In this document: positions 37,079 to 49,275 of the stretch, one piece after another
Layout of the letters: the number at the start of each line of letters is the position of its first letter
Position numbering within the stretch: the stretch's first letter is position 1
Assembly: GCA_025603075.1 (NCBI GenBank)
Contig: MU626277.1
Location: 71,537-135,536, forward strand
DNA from: Neoconidiobolus thromboides FSU 785
Taxonomy: Eukaryota; Entomophthoromycota; Entomophthoromycetes; Entomophthorales; Neoconidiobolaceae
DNA: 64,000 nt
Reading direction: 5' to 3'
The notes under the pieces: model-generated
Told to the model about the DNA's origin: nothing
The model's input: the letters and a program-made list of their open reading frames with translations, nothing else
Databases searched by the model: none
Position numbers and translations under genes: made by a program

Positions 37079-37570
37079 ATGTCACAAAAATTAGGTCGTA
37101 GTCATCCTCAATTACAATGGGTAAGAGCCAGTAATGGTATTGTACCACCCAATGCTGTTCAAGGTGGATCTGAAAATGATGGTAGACCATTATTTATTGC
37201 ACGTACCATGTACAAAGGTTCTTTGATCCCAGGTAAAACCGCTCCTCATTTAGAAGGTTGTTTAATCTCCTTTGGTGGTAAAGAGGTACTTGAAAAGGAA
37301 TATGAAGTTTTAGTTGGTGATGCTCGTACGCTCCAATGGAAGGAGTGTTATGGTCGCTTGCAAGTTCAAGGTTTTACACCATTAGAAGCTGGTCATGAAG
37401 GTGATGGTCTTGAGCTCTTCATTGCTAAAACACGCTTACAAAGTGGAGAAGTACTTGGTAAAGTTTCAATTAATATGTCCAATGGTATGGCCTTTGGTTA
37501 TGGTGCTAAAGAGTTATTTGTTAAGGATACTGATGTTTATTACGTTTTGACCATTCCAAATAACTATTAA
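37079..37570 (+). CDS. DM9/DUF3421-domain protein
   Basis: Intronless 163-residue protein made almost wholly of two DM9 repeats. The first shows WVRASNGIVPPNAVQGG, RPLFIARTMYKGSLIPGK and LISFGGKEVLEKEYEVLVG; the second shows LFIAKTRLQSGEVLGKVS and GYGAKELFVKDTDVYYVL. DM9 proteins occur in insects, molluscs and some fungi, and oyster members are mannose-binding lectins. There is no signal peptide, so the protein is probably cytosolic or released by a non-classical route. Codon use is richer in G and C than in neighbouring genes, which suggests high expression. A role in carbohydrate recognition is inferred only from the family. Confidence 0.87.
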   Translation: MSQKLGRSHPQLQWVRASNGIVPPNAVQGGSENDGRPLFIARTMYKGSLIPGKTAPHLEGCLISFGGKEVLEKEYEVLVGDARTLQWKECYGRLQVQGFTPLEAGHEGDGLELFIAKTRLQSGEVLGKVSINMSNGMAFGYGAKELFVKDTDVYYVLTIPNNY

Positions 37571-38349
37571 TCCTTTCTATTATTAAATTATAACTTTATA
37601 GTAAATTGTTATTTAGATTTTGTAGCTTAATTTATTTTATAGAATTAGAATTATTTTCAGGGTAAATAAAGGTAATAAAGTTTAATTTAATAAGCAGTTC
37701 AATAATACTAGACTAAAACTTGCCTGGTAAGCTTCTTCAATAATATACTATTATCCTTTGAGCTTCGCTATAGCTGTTTGTTATAGGATTAATTTGTTTT
37801 ATTAGATGTTTATATCATAGTTTAATATCATCACAGTTTATTGGATTTAATAAAGTAATTCGTATCTGTAAAAGAATCATAATAACTATCAAGTATATAA
37901 AGTTAATAAACCCTATACATAAAATATACAAAATTCAGTACCATGCTAGTTTAAATTTAATATATTTGAGCGATTCTTAAAGTTGCACTATTGTATTTTA
38001 AAATTATATCATCTATAATTCATTTGACTCCAAGCTCTTTAACCTTGCTATAATAATAAAATACAATTTATTTATATTTGCATTTGATTTTAATTTTTAT
38101 ATTATATACTTTATATTCATATAAGTAATAATACTGTTAACTATTAAAATAATATGGGGATGCATTTTTGTATTTAGGAATTTTACTAACAATTTTTCCA
38201 CTCAAATAGCGCTTAAAAGATGGAAAAAGTAGTGAAGCCAAAAAAAACACCCCCATAACTATCTGCGTAAATGTGAATTTTTGTTCTTAAAATGATTTTT
38301 AATTTCGCAAAATGAATGTTTTTGACTTTAAAAAAATATTAAAAGATAT
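37571..38349. other. Intergenic region with miniature element
   Basis: About 780 bp between the DM9 and TBCC genes. Miniature element copy 10 lies 96 bp before the TBCC start codon, so it may sit in or next to that promoter. Nothing else recognised. Confidence 0.5.
38156..38254 (-). mobile_element. Miniature inverted-repeat element, copy 10
   Basis: 99 bp in reverse orientation, GGGGATG to CACCCCC, with flanks ATAT and ATAA. Core TTTTTCCACTCAAATAGCGC and GATGGAAAAAGTAGTGAAGC are nearly identical to copy 4. Confidence 0.85.
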
Positions 38350-39587
38350 ATGGATACCAAAGAAAATGGACGTGAAGAATTTTACAAACAATATAAACTT
38401 AGCGTTCAAGGTAAATATAATAGGCAATATGATCAAATTTATAACTTTATTATTTAGAGATAGAAGATTTACTCAATAGTCTTGAAGCGATAAATAAAAA
38501 TGAGATAGAGAAAATTAATGAATCAATTTTATTAAAGATTCAATCTTTACAAGAATTAACTCAAAATTATTTCCCATTTTTACCATCTTATGAACAAAAA
38601 AGTTATCAAGAGGTAAATCAATTAATCATTTTTCAAAATTTAAATATAATTAATAGGATTTAAAAAGGTTGAAGGATAGAATAACTCAACTAAGAAACAG
38701 TTTAACCCCAAAACCAAAGTTTGGTTTTAGAAAACGAGAGTTATTAAAAAACAACACAGAAATGAAAGTGAATTCCGAACCAAAAGTAATAAAAGAAAAG
38801 AGTAAAGAAGAAGTTAGCATAGAGCCTAGAATTGGATTCAAAGGAAGTAAGTTTAAAATTGTATATCAAGACCAAAATTAAAACCAATTTTTTAAAGACA
38901 CTTTTGAGATAAAAAATATGAAAAAGCGAATTATTACTATTGATAAAGTGGAAGATTTAACAAAAGAGAGCAGTACAAGCGTTAATATATCAGAAATCGA
39001 AAACTCAGTGATAGATTTGATTAATAAACAAACAAAAATAGCTACTTTATATTTAAAAGAAATTAAGGATAGCATTATTTTATTACCACCTGTTTTGAAC
39101 TCCATTTTGATTCAAAACTGTTTTAATTGTATCATTTATGTGGCTTCTCAGCAGGTAATCAATATTATGGGAAATAGTTTGTTTTTAACACTTTGTTAGT
39201 ATCGTATGCATGGCTCTAAAAATTGTCAAGTCTTTCTATCAGCCAATTCTAATCCTATTATAGAAGATTGTACTGATATTAGGTTTGGTAAATATTTAAT
39301 TGAGTTTGAGAATGAAAATGAAGAAGAACTATTTAAAGTGAGTATGTTATCTCTTGTTGAAATTTTTTATTAATTTTTAGCATTATAATATAAACTATAA
39401 CCCCGAAAACAATTTATATAATAAAGTAGATGACTTCAATTGGCTAAAACAGACTGCTTCGCCAAATTGGGGTTTATTAAAAGATACTAGAATTAATCTA
39501 GTAGCTTTACGCTCTATATATCCTGACATAAACCTTAACAAGTTGTATTCTTTTTTTAACGAATTCACCGCTAAAAGTATAAATTGA
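38350..39587 (+). CDS. TBCC: Tubulin-specific chaperone C
   Basis: Spliced protein of 335 residues in exons 38350-38410, 38458-38612, 38657-38846, 38898-39154, 39200-39337 and 39381-39587. TBCC (yeast Cin2) stimulates GTP hydrolysis on beta-tubulin to release the folded dimer from the TBCC-TBCD-TBCE complex. The N-terminal helical region has the spectrin-like LRNSLTPKPKFGFRKRE. The C-terminal beta-helix domain shows SILIQNCFNCIIYVASQQYR, with the catalytic arginine restored by splicing, then MHGSKNCQVFLSANSNPIIE and CTDIRFGKY, and the closing VDDFNWLKQTASPNW. The third intron hides an in-frame TAA, so a single-exon reading would split the gene. Ends in TGA. Confidence 0.93.
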
Positions 39588-39941
39588 GATTTAACTCATA
39601 AAATAAATATACTCATAGTTTTGATACTACTATTTTTTAAAATTGTTTGTATTGTTATAATTATATATGGTCAACAGGAGCTTTTATTTATTAATAATAA
39701 ACGTTGTATAATCAAATAGTATCACTGAATTTAAATATTTATGAACTTTTTACAGTATAATATACAATATTACGATAACATAGTAGTCAAAATAAGTTTT
39801 GCTTCACCTTCCAATTTATGCTACAATAAGAATAACTCATTCCATAAAAGGCAAATACTAAACAATCTGCACTTGAAAGCAAAAAAGTTTTCAGTTCTTT
39901 GATTTTAAACAAAAAAGTAGCTCCTTCCTTTTATTTTCACC
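39588..39941. other. AT-rich intergenic region
   Basis: About 350 bp between TBCC and the Polo-like kinase relative. Likely the 3' end of one gene and the promoter of the other. Nothing else seen. Confidence 0.4.
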
Positions 39942-41422
39942 ATGACAAACAAAAATCTTTTAGGTTTCGAAAATTTTGAAAATTCAGATATTTGTTTGTA
40001 TCCTGGCCAGACTATTGGTGATAAAAAGGAGGGTATATGCTTTATGATCATTCAACATATTGGGATTGTAAACTATTTTTTACTTTTTTTATTGAATTCC
40101 AATTAACTTTTTTTATTAGGGCACAATATCGAAGTGCTATTCAGCTATTGATCTGGTTACAGGAAACAAAATATGTCTAAAAGTTTATGATAAACAAGAC
40201 ATTAATAAACATTATATTTCTAGAGTAAGTTCTTGATTTGAAACTTAGTTACTTATTCACAATTCTATAGTTAGAAAACGAAATAATGATACAAAAAAAA
40301 CTAAATAATAGTACGATCGTGAATCTATATGGTCATTTTGAAGATGCCAACTCAATCTATTTAGTATTGGAATTATGTGAAAATCAAACGTTAAGAGATT
40401 ACTTGGAGCTATACACCTTAAATGAAGACCAAATAAGAGTTATATTATATCAAATCAGTAATGCTTTAAGGCACTGTCATAGTAAAGGAGTTATTTATAG
40501 AGATCTCAAAGCGGATCATGTCTTCTTAGATCACAATTTCAACTGCAAACTGGGCGATTTTTCTGAAGCAATACTTGTTACCAATGGTAGTAGAGAATAG
40601 TAATAAATATTAGAAACAAAATATTATAATTTAACATTATTAGCTCCACTGTTGGTAATTACCATTATATTGCACCCGAAGTAGTGGACAATCTCATAGG
40701 ATATGATTACAAAGCAGATTCTTGGTCATTTGGTGTATTAGCTTTTTATCTTTTTACTAATACTTATCCGTTCGACAATGATGAGACAGATTTACATATT
40801 AGGTAATGATTTATATTTAAATAAAATTTATACTTACAAATAATTAGACGAATTATTATTGAGGATTATATAGTACCAAATAATAAGGCCATTTACAGTG
40901 ATGCCAAACATGTCATTCAAGGCCTCTTAAAGAGAGAGCCTGGTAATTATTTTTAGCCTCTGAATTTTATAGGTAACTAATGTTGTTTAGCTGACCGATT
41001 TTCATTGAGCGAAGCGCTAAAGTGCGCATTCTTTAGCAAATATGAAAAACAACTTGATGAACTGAAAAATGGGATGAGCCCACTTAGTAATTTGCAAAAG
41101 AAAAAGAGAAAGAGTAAGAGAATAACTGGTAAAATTTTTATTATTAAACTTTCATTTAGAAAAGAATAATGAAGATGGATTTGAGCCTGTATTGCCAAGA
41201 ACTGACGCTATTAATAAGTTAAATGAGTAAGTTTTTATATAAGCAAAAGACATGCATGATGGTAACAAATTAAATTTTAGGCGTTCAGTTTTTGATTTAA
41301 GTCAAGATACTAAGGAGGGTTTAGCTAGAGACTACTCAGTAATACAAACTACACCCAAACAAAAACTGTTAAAGAAATTCAAGTCTTTAGCAGAATTTAT
41401 TTATGTTAAAGATAAAAAATAA
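39942..41422 (+). CDS. Atypical Polo-like protein kinase without polo boxes
   Basis: Spliced protein of 386 residues in exons 39942-40067, 40120-40224, 40271-40599, 40644-40802, 40848-40942, 40991-41128, 41160-41226 and 41281-41422. The kinase domain begins near residue 36 with IGIGTISKCYSAID, which is Polo-like. Lys63 in ICLKVYDK, the helix-C Glu80, Asp155 and Asp173 are present, as is YIAPEVV. However HRDLKxxN reads YRDLKADH, so the metal-binding Asn is His160, and DFG reads DFS. Downstream is a charged tail with KKKRKSKRIT and LLKKFKSLAEFIYV instead of polo boxes. It may be a weak kinase or a pseudokinase. Its exon 1-2 and 3-4 joins are the least certain. Confidence 0.8.
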
Positions 41423-42021
41423 GTATCTTTTAAATTATATTAATTATTATAGCAGTAAAAAAATTTAATAAAATTGGCTAAAGTTAGAGCTAATCATTTT
41501 TTAATAGTTATTAAATTTGAAATAGTCAAAAGTAGTTCTATTTTTTTAAAACCGTACATTTTTTTTGTCAAATTAGTAAATTTTAGAGTTATTTTCCAAA
41601 TTTAGAAATGAGAACTGAAATTCAAACGTTTGAATTTTTATTTCACAAATTACAATTAGGCCTAAACTCTATTTATAAATAGTATTATCATAGCCCAACT
41701 AGAAACTATTTTTATCATATTAATGGTCTAATTTTACTGTTAAAAGCTAATATTATTCATTATGATTTAATTAAATTTCAATAATGTATTGTATTGAATG
41801 AATTTTTAATTAGGACTTCAACTAGAAAATTAATAAGTTTGAACTTTTGTATTAAAAAAAACAAGTTTGGAATAAACACGACAATTTGAAAATAAAGATT
41901 ACAAAAGTTTGATACGTATCGAGATTGATTGAGAAGAAACGAACTTGTAAAAAAGATAAGATTATAAAAACAATGAAATAATATGACACTTTTATTCATC
42001 TCTATTTATTTATAATTCTTC
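41423..42021. other. AT-rich intergenic region
   Basis: About 600 bp between the kinase stop and the expansin-like start. No repeat, ORF or RNA gene recognised. Confidence 0.4.
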
Positions 42022-43137
42022 ATGCTGTATTTCATCTCAATTCTATTATTTTCAACTATATATTCTACAGGCTTAATTAACAATGCCGAAACATTAACTG
42101 GGATGGCAAGGTATGCTCAAAACATAACTACAGGTAATTCTTCTTCTTCTGTTTTTATCATTCAACTAACCCGTTCTATAGAAAAAGGAAACTGTAACTT
42201 TGAAAATGGAAGTTATCGTAGACTTGCAGCAGTAGGTCCCAAACTGTTTGCGGACTCTATAGCATGTGGGTTATGTATAGGAGCAAGTACAAGCAAAGGT
42301 AGTATAGTAGCTGGGGTAGTCGATTTATGTTTAGGATGTGATCCATATGACATATTGTTAGATAAGGAAAGTTTTCTTGAGTTAGGGGATCTTTCATTGG
42401 GGGCAATAAAGGTCAATTGGAAACCACAACCTTGTAGAGCACAAGGTTCTTTAAGATATATTTTTATTAAAGGATCAACACCATGGTGGTTTTCAATAGG
42501 TATACGTAACTCAGCTGCACCTGTTAAAAAGATGGAGTTGTTAGTCGATGGTAACTGGCAACAGGTCAAAAAGGAATACTATAATTATTTTACTATGAGT
42601 TTACCAGGACCAGGACCTTATACCTTTAGACTAACATCGATGTTTGATGAAACTTTGGTAGAGGAAATGGTGCCTCTTTTAAATGGTACTTCTTATAAAG
42701 GAAAAGTTCAGTTTTCTACTAGACAAGGTAGTCAACTACCTGCAGGAATATTTCCAAAAAATCAAACTGATACTAAATTAGATAAACAAAGCGATGTAAC
42801 TAAAGGCTCAATTAATATTGAAGTAGATCAAAGCAACAATAGGGACTTAACTTTATCTGCAAGCTCAGAAAATTCAGAAAATTCTAGCGAGCTTGAGTCG
42901 ACTTATGATATGGAAAGTACTGAAAACAGTGGGTTGAGCTTTGGTAAAGCTATTGAAAGTATCAATGATCTAAACAAAAAATTAACTGAAAATGAAGCTA
43001 GTAATATAAGTGAAGTAAGTGATACTGACTCTCAAGAAACTTTTAACAATCAAGACGAAAATAGAAGTGTTTTATCAGCTCCCATTAATATTAACCAAGA
43101 AAGTGAAATTACCTCTGAAGGAGATTTAAAAGGATAG
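42022..43137 (+). CDS. Secreted expansin/loosenin-like protein
   Basis: Intronless 371-residue protein. It starts with a signal peptide (MLYFISILLFSTIYSTG). Next is a double-psi beta-barrel domain, about residues 24-130, with TLTGMARYAQ, IACGLCIGAS, GVVDLCLGCDPYDILLD and LGAIKVNWKPQPC; the D-x-C-x-x-C and following Asp match expansins and bacterial EXLX1. A CBM63-like domain follows (RYIFIKGSTPWWFSIGIRN, MELLVDGNWQQVKKEYYNYF, GPGPYTFRLTS). Expansins loosen cellulose or chitin-containing walls without hydrolysis. The last 120 residues are Ser, Asn and Glu rich, unusual for the family, and could be a wall-linked spacer. No GPI signal is evident. Confidence 0.88.
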   Translation: MLYFISILLFSTIYSTGLINNAETLTGMARYAQNITTGNSSSSVFIIQLTRSIEKGNCNFENGSYRRLAAVGPKLFADSIACGLCIGASTSKGSIVAGVVDLCLGCDPYDILLDKESFLELGDLSLGAIKVNWKPQPCRAQGSLRYIFIKGSTPWWFSIGIRNSAAPVKKMELLVDGNWQQVKKEYYNYFTMSLPGPGPYTFRLTSMFDETLVEEMVPLLNGTSYKGKVQFSTRQGSQLPAGIFPKNQTDTKLDKQSDVTKGSINIEVDQSNNRDLTLSASSENSENSSELESTYDMESTENSGLSFGKAIESINDLNKKLTENEASNISEVSDTDSQETFNNQDENRSVLSAPININQESEITSEGDLKG

Positions 43138-43220
43138 TATAAGTAATACGATAACATGAATCATAGAATGTTAAATAGTAATTATTTGAACTAATTTGTT
43201 AACTATTTTTATTTTAAAGA

Positions 43221-45020
43221 TTATTCTATTATACTTTTTAATAGCTGCCTTTTAACCCTTCTAAACTTTATTATATCTATTTCATATTTGCTTAATAAAT
43301 CATCCAGAAACAAATTACACCATTTTTTAAATTTTACTTCTGGATCATCATACAACAAATGAAAGCTCTTATGTATCTCATTAATTAAACTAGAATTATA
43401 TATATTGATTTCTGTATTTAGTAAATCAATGATTAATTTTTCAAAGTGTTGATAACTCCCCATTCTTCTATACATTTTAAATCCAATAACAAATGTCTGA
43501 TCATTAACTTTATGCTGCTCCAATAAATAATTATATACTTCATTGAAATGACTTAAAGATCCGAGCTGTACGTAATAATTTAAAACTCTGTTCCCAGCAA
43601 CAGTTATGTTTTCGGTTAGTTTCGAGTATTCATTAAATAAATCCTTAATTTTATCACCATCCATTCCATTTTTGCAGCCTGCAAGGATATTGAGCAAAAT
43701 AACATCTTTATCTTTTGGCAATCTAGTAAAGTCATTGGAGTTTAAAAGAGCAAAAAAACTATCATTTCTGCCTTTAGTTAAATAAAAATTAAGTAGAGTT
43801 TTATTGAATACTTTATCATGTGAGATATTCAACTTCAATATACTTTCTAACTTATCCTCATTATATTGTATTAATTTCATATACTTTACCATCATTGTAA
43901 GTGTACGAATATCTAAATTTTGTGCGGGGTTTTCCATTACTTTATCATAAAATTTCCAAAACAATTCTTCGCTATCTTTAGTGACTAGCAGTTGGTTTAA
44001 ATATATATTATTTGCTACTATCGAAGGTTGTTGGTTCATTTCATTTAAATATAACATTTCCAATTCTTTTCCCATCCCCAAATTATTGTATATCTTCATT
44101 AAATAAACCTTAGTTGGCTGATCAAATTCTATTTGACTATTCATTGACCATGCAAGTAAGCTTTTGATTTCTTGACTTTTAACTAATGACTTTACTAACT
44201 CATTGTTAGTTAGAACTGAAAAACTTCTTAAAATAGCCTTAAAGGTGAAATTTGATGGAACTAGTTCTGAATTTTTATAATCTGTTATAGTTTTTCTCAA
44301 ATGCTTCAATTTGTTTATTTGAAGATTTGAAGTAGAGTTGTCATAAGAATGTGCGTAAAACAATAGACTATAGAGTGAATCATTGACTGGAATTCGATTA
44401 TCTATTAATTGCTGATAAAAAATATAAACTAGTTTAAAGTGATCTTCTTTTTTATCCAAAGATAATGTTCTAATAAGTAGCCAAACTAATCGCATGCTCT
44501 TCAATGGTAAACTAGCTAACCGAGCTAATTCTTTACTAATTTCAACTAATTTTTTATCCTTTTTATACTTTACCAATAATAGACACCCATTTATAAACAT
44601 TTCATGATTTAACAACTTATTTATTATTTCCAATTCAATATCCCTTTTAATTTCATATGTATTGATCAAGCTACTTAAACTTATCTCGCTTTCGCCATCT
44701 TTACCACGTCTCAGAGTTTGCAAAATAAAATCACTAATATTATCTACATTTTTTGTTTCACTAACGTTCTTCAGCTCTGTAATTAAATTTAGTAGTTCCA
44801 TTTCTTTCTCTCCCAACTTTGGGTTACTACTTTCTAACCAAAATAACATGGGATTATACTCTTCCTCGATCGAACTCACACTATATTTCTCTTTTATAGT
44901 CTTTTCTCTTTGTTTTGGTATCATTAGTTTCATGTTTGTTGTGCTCCCATATTTCTTCGATATAAATAATAATTGTTGAGTTATTTTTGTCTTATGGCTA
45001 TTTAACTTTTTGACTAGCAT
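43221..45020 (-). CDS. Predicted mitochondrial PPR-like helical-repeat protein
   Basis: Intronless 599-residue protein that I cannot assign to a named family member. The first 30 residues are basic and free of acids (MLVKKLNSHKTKITQQLLFI), typical of a mitochondrial presequence. The remainder is predicted helical, with PPR-like units such as FDQPTKVYLMKIYNNLGMGK, LEMLYLNEM, and IRTLTMMVKYMKL. Fungal proteins of this type bind mitochondrial RNA and support expression of single organelle genes, and they diverge quickly, which would explain the weak similarity. The function is inference from overall character. It is divergent from RPT3. Confidence 0.6.
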   Translation of the reverse strand: MLVKKLNSHKTKITQQLLFISKKYGSTTNMKLMIPKQREKTIKEKYSVSSIEEEYNPMLFWLESSNPKLGEKEMELLNLITELKNVSETKNVDNISDFILQTLRRGKDGESEISLSSLINTYEIKRDIELEIINKLLNHEMFINGCLLLVKYKKDKKLVEISKELARLASLPLKSMRLVWLLIRTLSLDKKEDHFKLVYIFYQQLIDNRIPVNDSLYSLLFYAHSYDNSTSNLQINKLKHLRKTITDYKNSELVPSNFTFKAILRSFSVLTNNELVKSLVKSQEIKSLLAWSMNSQIEFDQPTKVYLMKIYNNLGMGKELEMLYLNEMNQQPSIVANNIYLNQLLVTKDSEELFWKFYDKVMENPAQNLDIRTLTMMVKYMKLIQYNEDKLESILKLNISHDKVFNKTLLNFYLTKGRNDSFFALLNSNDFTRLPKDKDVILLNILAGCKNGMDGDKIKDLFNEYSKLTENITVAGNRVLNYYVQLGSLSHFNEVYNYLLEQHKVNDQTFVIGFKMYRRMGSYQHFEKLIIDLLNTEINIYNSSLINEIHKSFHLLYDDPEVKFKKWCNLFLDDLLSKYEIDIIKFRRVKRQLLKSIIE

Positions 45021-45451
45021 TGCTATATGAAATTGAATTAATAATTTTGAATTTTGGATTTTATTTTTCGAAATTATTGTTATGCAATAAAATATATTTT
45101 TTGCAGGTCAATTTTGAAATAAATGGTGATGATAAGAGTATTTAAAATAATATATCAAAAAAATCAAAGTATTTAAAGTAAATTAATTGATATTGTTTTA
45201 GTATTAAAAACATCATTACTGAAAGCTTCATTTTGTATATACCATTTGTTTATCAATATTAAAAAAGCTTAAAGCTAAACTATAAAATTTTCATAATGAA
45301 TTTACTTTTTTAGCAAAATTAATATGAAAAACCAATCAACTAGGCCGGAATAGCTTTCTAATTGGCTAATATTTACTTATAGTTGTTTACGTATGCTATC
45401 TCTTTCATATAACTTAGTCTCAAGCAATTTTTTAATTATTTTTTAAACAAA
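45021..45451. promoter_or_regulatory. Divergent promoter region with two CCAAT boxes
   Basis: About 430 bp between the PPR-like gene and RPT3. CCAAT at 45332-45336 and ATTGG at 45361-45365 lie about 120 and 90 bp before the RPT3 start, in opposite orientation and 24 bp apart. The site at about 45340-45350 (TAGGCCGGAA) is the only GC-rich patch. Confidence 0.45.
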
Positions 45452-46824
<1,373 letters not shown>

Positions 46825-46913
46825 ATCAGAAAGTATTCTTTTTAACAACATTAAATTTAAAATAATCGGAAAAAACATTTTTATTTTATTTGACATTTAT
46901 TTATATTTACTTA

Positions 46914-48483
46914 TTATTTTGAAGGGCAATAATTTTTATCATCCAATACAGCGATAGAAGCACCTAAACACCATCCAGTTTCTAAGTTTTTAATTTTCTT
47001 AGCAGTACGTATCAATCGACCATCTTCAATGTCAAAACCTGTATTTAATAAAGTATATAAATAAGTAACATCAAAACATCTATAAGGCTTAGATTCAAGT
47101 TGATCTAAAGCTACTTGGTTTCCTTCAAAATATTCTTTATCGTTATTACATATACGTTTTGCTAATTCCTTAATTTCTTTAACTGTAAATTTCTCGTTCA
47201 ATCCAAAAGGTTGAGTACGATCATAAAAGAAAGAAAAGGCATAAATGTCATTATCTCCAAAAGTATCTTTTAGGCTAGGTTGATAAATCCCATTGAAAGA
47301 GCAGGGATTTAAACGACATTCTTTTTCTTTTTCAAACAATCTCTTTGCTAAAGTATGGCATTCATCAAACGAAGTAGCTACTCCTATGGCTTTATACTCT
47401 TTTCCATCTTTTAGGTATTGGATTTCGTGGCCCTTTTTAAAACAAGGATGATCATAACTATCAATCTCATTATCGTTTTTGGTATTCGCTTCAATTAACA
47501 ATTGATGTGATCTAGATCTTGCTTCATTTAAACCATATCCAAGATAACTTTGTTGGTATAAAACATGATGTCTTCCAGAAAAATCAAGTTCGAACTTGTG
47601 TTCGCCATCTTCCAATTTATAAGGAAGTTGAAACTTGGGTTCAAATACTAATTGCACAGAGCCACCACCTAAGTCAATAGTTGCTACACTTGAGCCTTCT
47701 TTGGCATCTGAGTTTAATTTTTCCAATAAATAATTTACAGTAATCCAAGCATAGACACCTAAAATAAAGTTTAAAATACTATAGTATATTTAATGCTAAT
47801 AGCATACCTTCATCCTTTCCACTCATAATTTCAACCCCATTTTTATCAATAATAGGAAACGGGAAGTGATGTTTAATACGATGACGTACTGCGCCTAAAA
47901 CTGCATCACTTTTCTTTTTGTAAATTCTGAGACCAGCGGTAGCTTTGACAGCAATTGGAGTACATTCATGTAACTCTTTAGGTACCGACTTTAAAGCTAC
48001 TTTTAAAAGTTTATCTAAACTTTTTGCTGCTTCTTCAGGGTCTGAGATATAGTCTGAAAGCCCAGGCTTAAGTTGCTCAAATACTTCATCTTCAATTTCC
48101 GGGTTCTTCTTACAGAAATTAAATCTATATACATGGATTCTTGATCCACTGGAACCAGCATCGATCATTAATACATATTGCTTTAAAGGTTTTCCTGGAT
48201 AAGCAGAGCTACAGGCATTAGTCAAACCTTTGGTAAAAATATAAGATTGAATCCTAGAACTATTTACTAAATTAAATTTACCTTGCTCTTTGGGCTCTAA
48301 ATTAGCTTTACGCGAAAATAAATAGATACCAAGTACGAATAAACAAACAGCAGCTAAGATCTTGATAAATTTACCATTGTCTTGTTTCAACTTTTTTGAA
48401 ACAGAGTTATTTGTATCATACTCTTCCATAAGCATAGGATCTGTATCAACCCGATGTGGTTCTGAAAGTCTTCTTCTTGCCAT
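46914..48483 (-). CDS. GDA1: Golgi guanosine diphosphatase
   Basis: Protein of 506 residues in two exons, 48483-47808 and 47758-46914. Gda1 hydrolyses GDP to GMP in the Golgi lumen so that GDP-mannose import for glycosylation can continue. It is a type II membrane protein with one anchor near residues 40-56 (IKILAAVCLFVLGIYLF). The apyrase conserved regions are present in order: MIDAGSSGSRIHVYRF, VKATAGLR, SGKDEGVYAWITVN (restored across the intron) and TIDLGGGSVQLVF, followed by YQQSYLGYGLNEAR and paired cysteines. Length agrees with yeast Gda1 (518). A CCAAT element lies about 90 bp before the start codon. Confidence 0.96.
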
Positions 48484-49275
48484 TACTAAGTTATAATTGA
48501 GTCAAGTTATCAATATGAGTTTTCTTTATTTTCTTGCTTTTATTTGGTCTCTCCAACCCTTTTTTTGTTCTAACCAATCAAAGTTGGGTTAGTGAATTTG
48601 CTTACTCTTTTAATTATATCATTTCAAAATATTTCTTTTAGTTAAACAATCGGATTATATTTTATATGTATAATTTATCCTTTTGTTAACTATTATAAAA
48701 TTTTAAAATTACAAGTTTGACAGCAATGAAAGAATAATAAAGTTTAATAATTATACTTTAATCCGATATTTTAAAAAAACGATTTCAAAAGGTTAGATTT
48801 TTTCAGCCACCTGCTTTCCATGGATAAACTCTAATCGGTATAAAGACTGTATTAAAAATTCGCTTTAAATTTTGAGTTATTACTAAATTTACTTCTTCAG
48901 TGATAAGGAAGAAAAAAGACATTGATCTATAATTGTAAAGTGGATAATACCATAACTCAATAATAAACTATCAATTTATACATATAAACAGCAACTTTTA
49001 TTAATAAAAATAAGTCTTATAAGCAATGGATGAATAGCTTAAACAATGGTAAGTATGTAAGATTGGATTATAAATTAGATTGCTAACAATAAAAACACTC
49101 TAATATAAAATAAAGCCAAATTAAGAATACCAAAGTTACAAATAAAGTTCATGCGTTAAACAAAAATAAAAAGATTTAATTTTAAATGAAGCATATCAAA
49201 CTAACACTACACGATTAAGTATAACAACTAATCAAAATAATAAAATTCTACTTAAAATCTAAACAAATCTAAAGT
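48484..49275. other. AT-rich intergenic region
   Basis: About 790 bp between the GDA1 start and the IML2-like stop. A CCAAT sequence at 48574-48578 is placed for the GDA1 promoter. No gene or repeat seen. Confidence 0.4.

Noticed and set aside
38846-38881. Premature TAA in TBCC, suggesting two genes or a pseudogene
   Set aside because: A 51-nt intron with good GT-AG borders removes it and joins both parts in frame.
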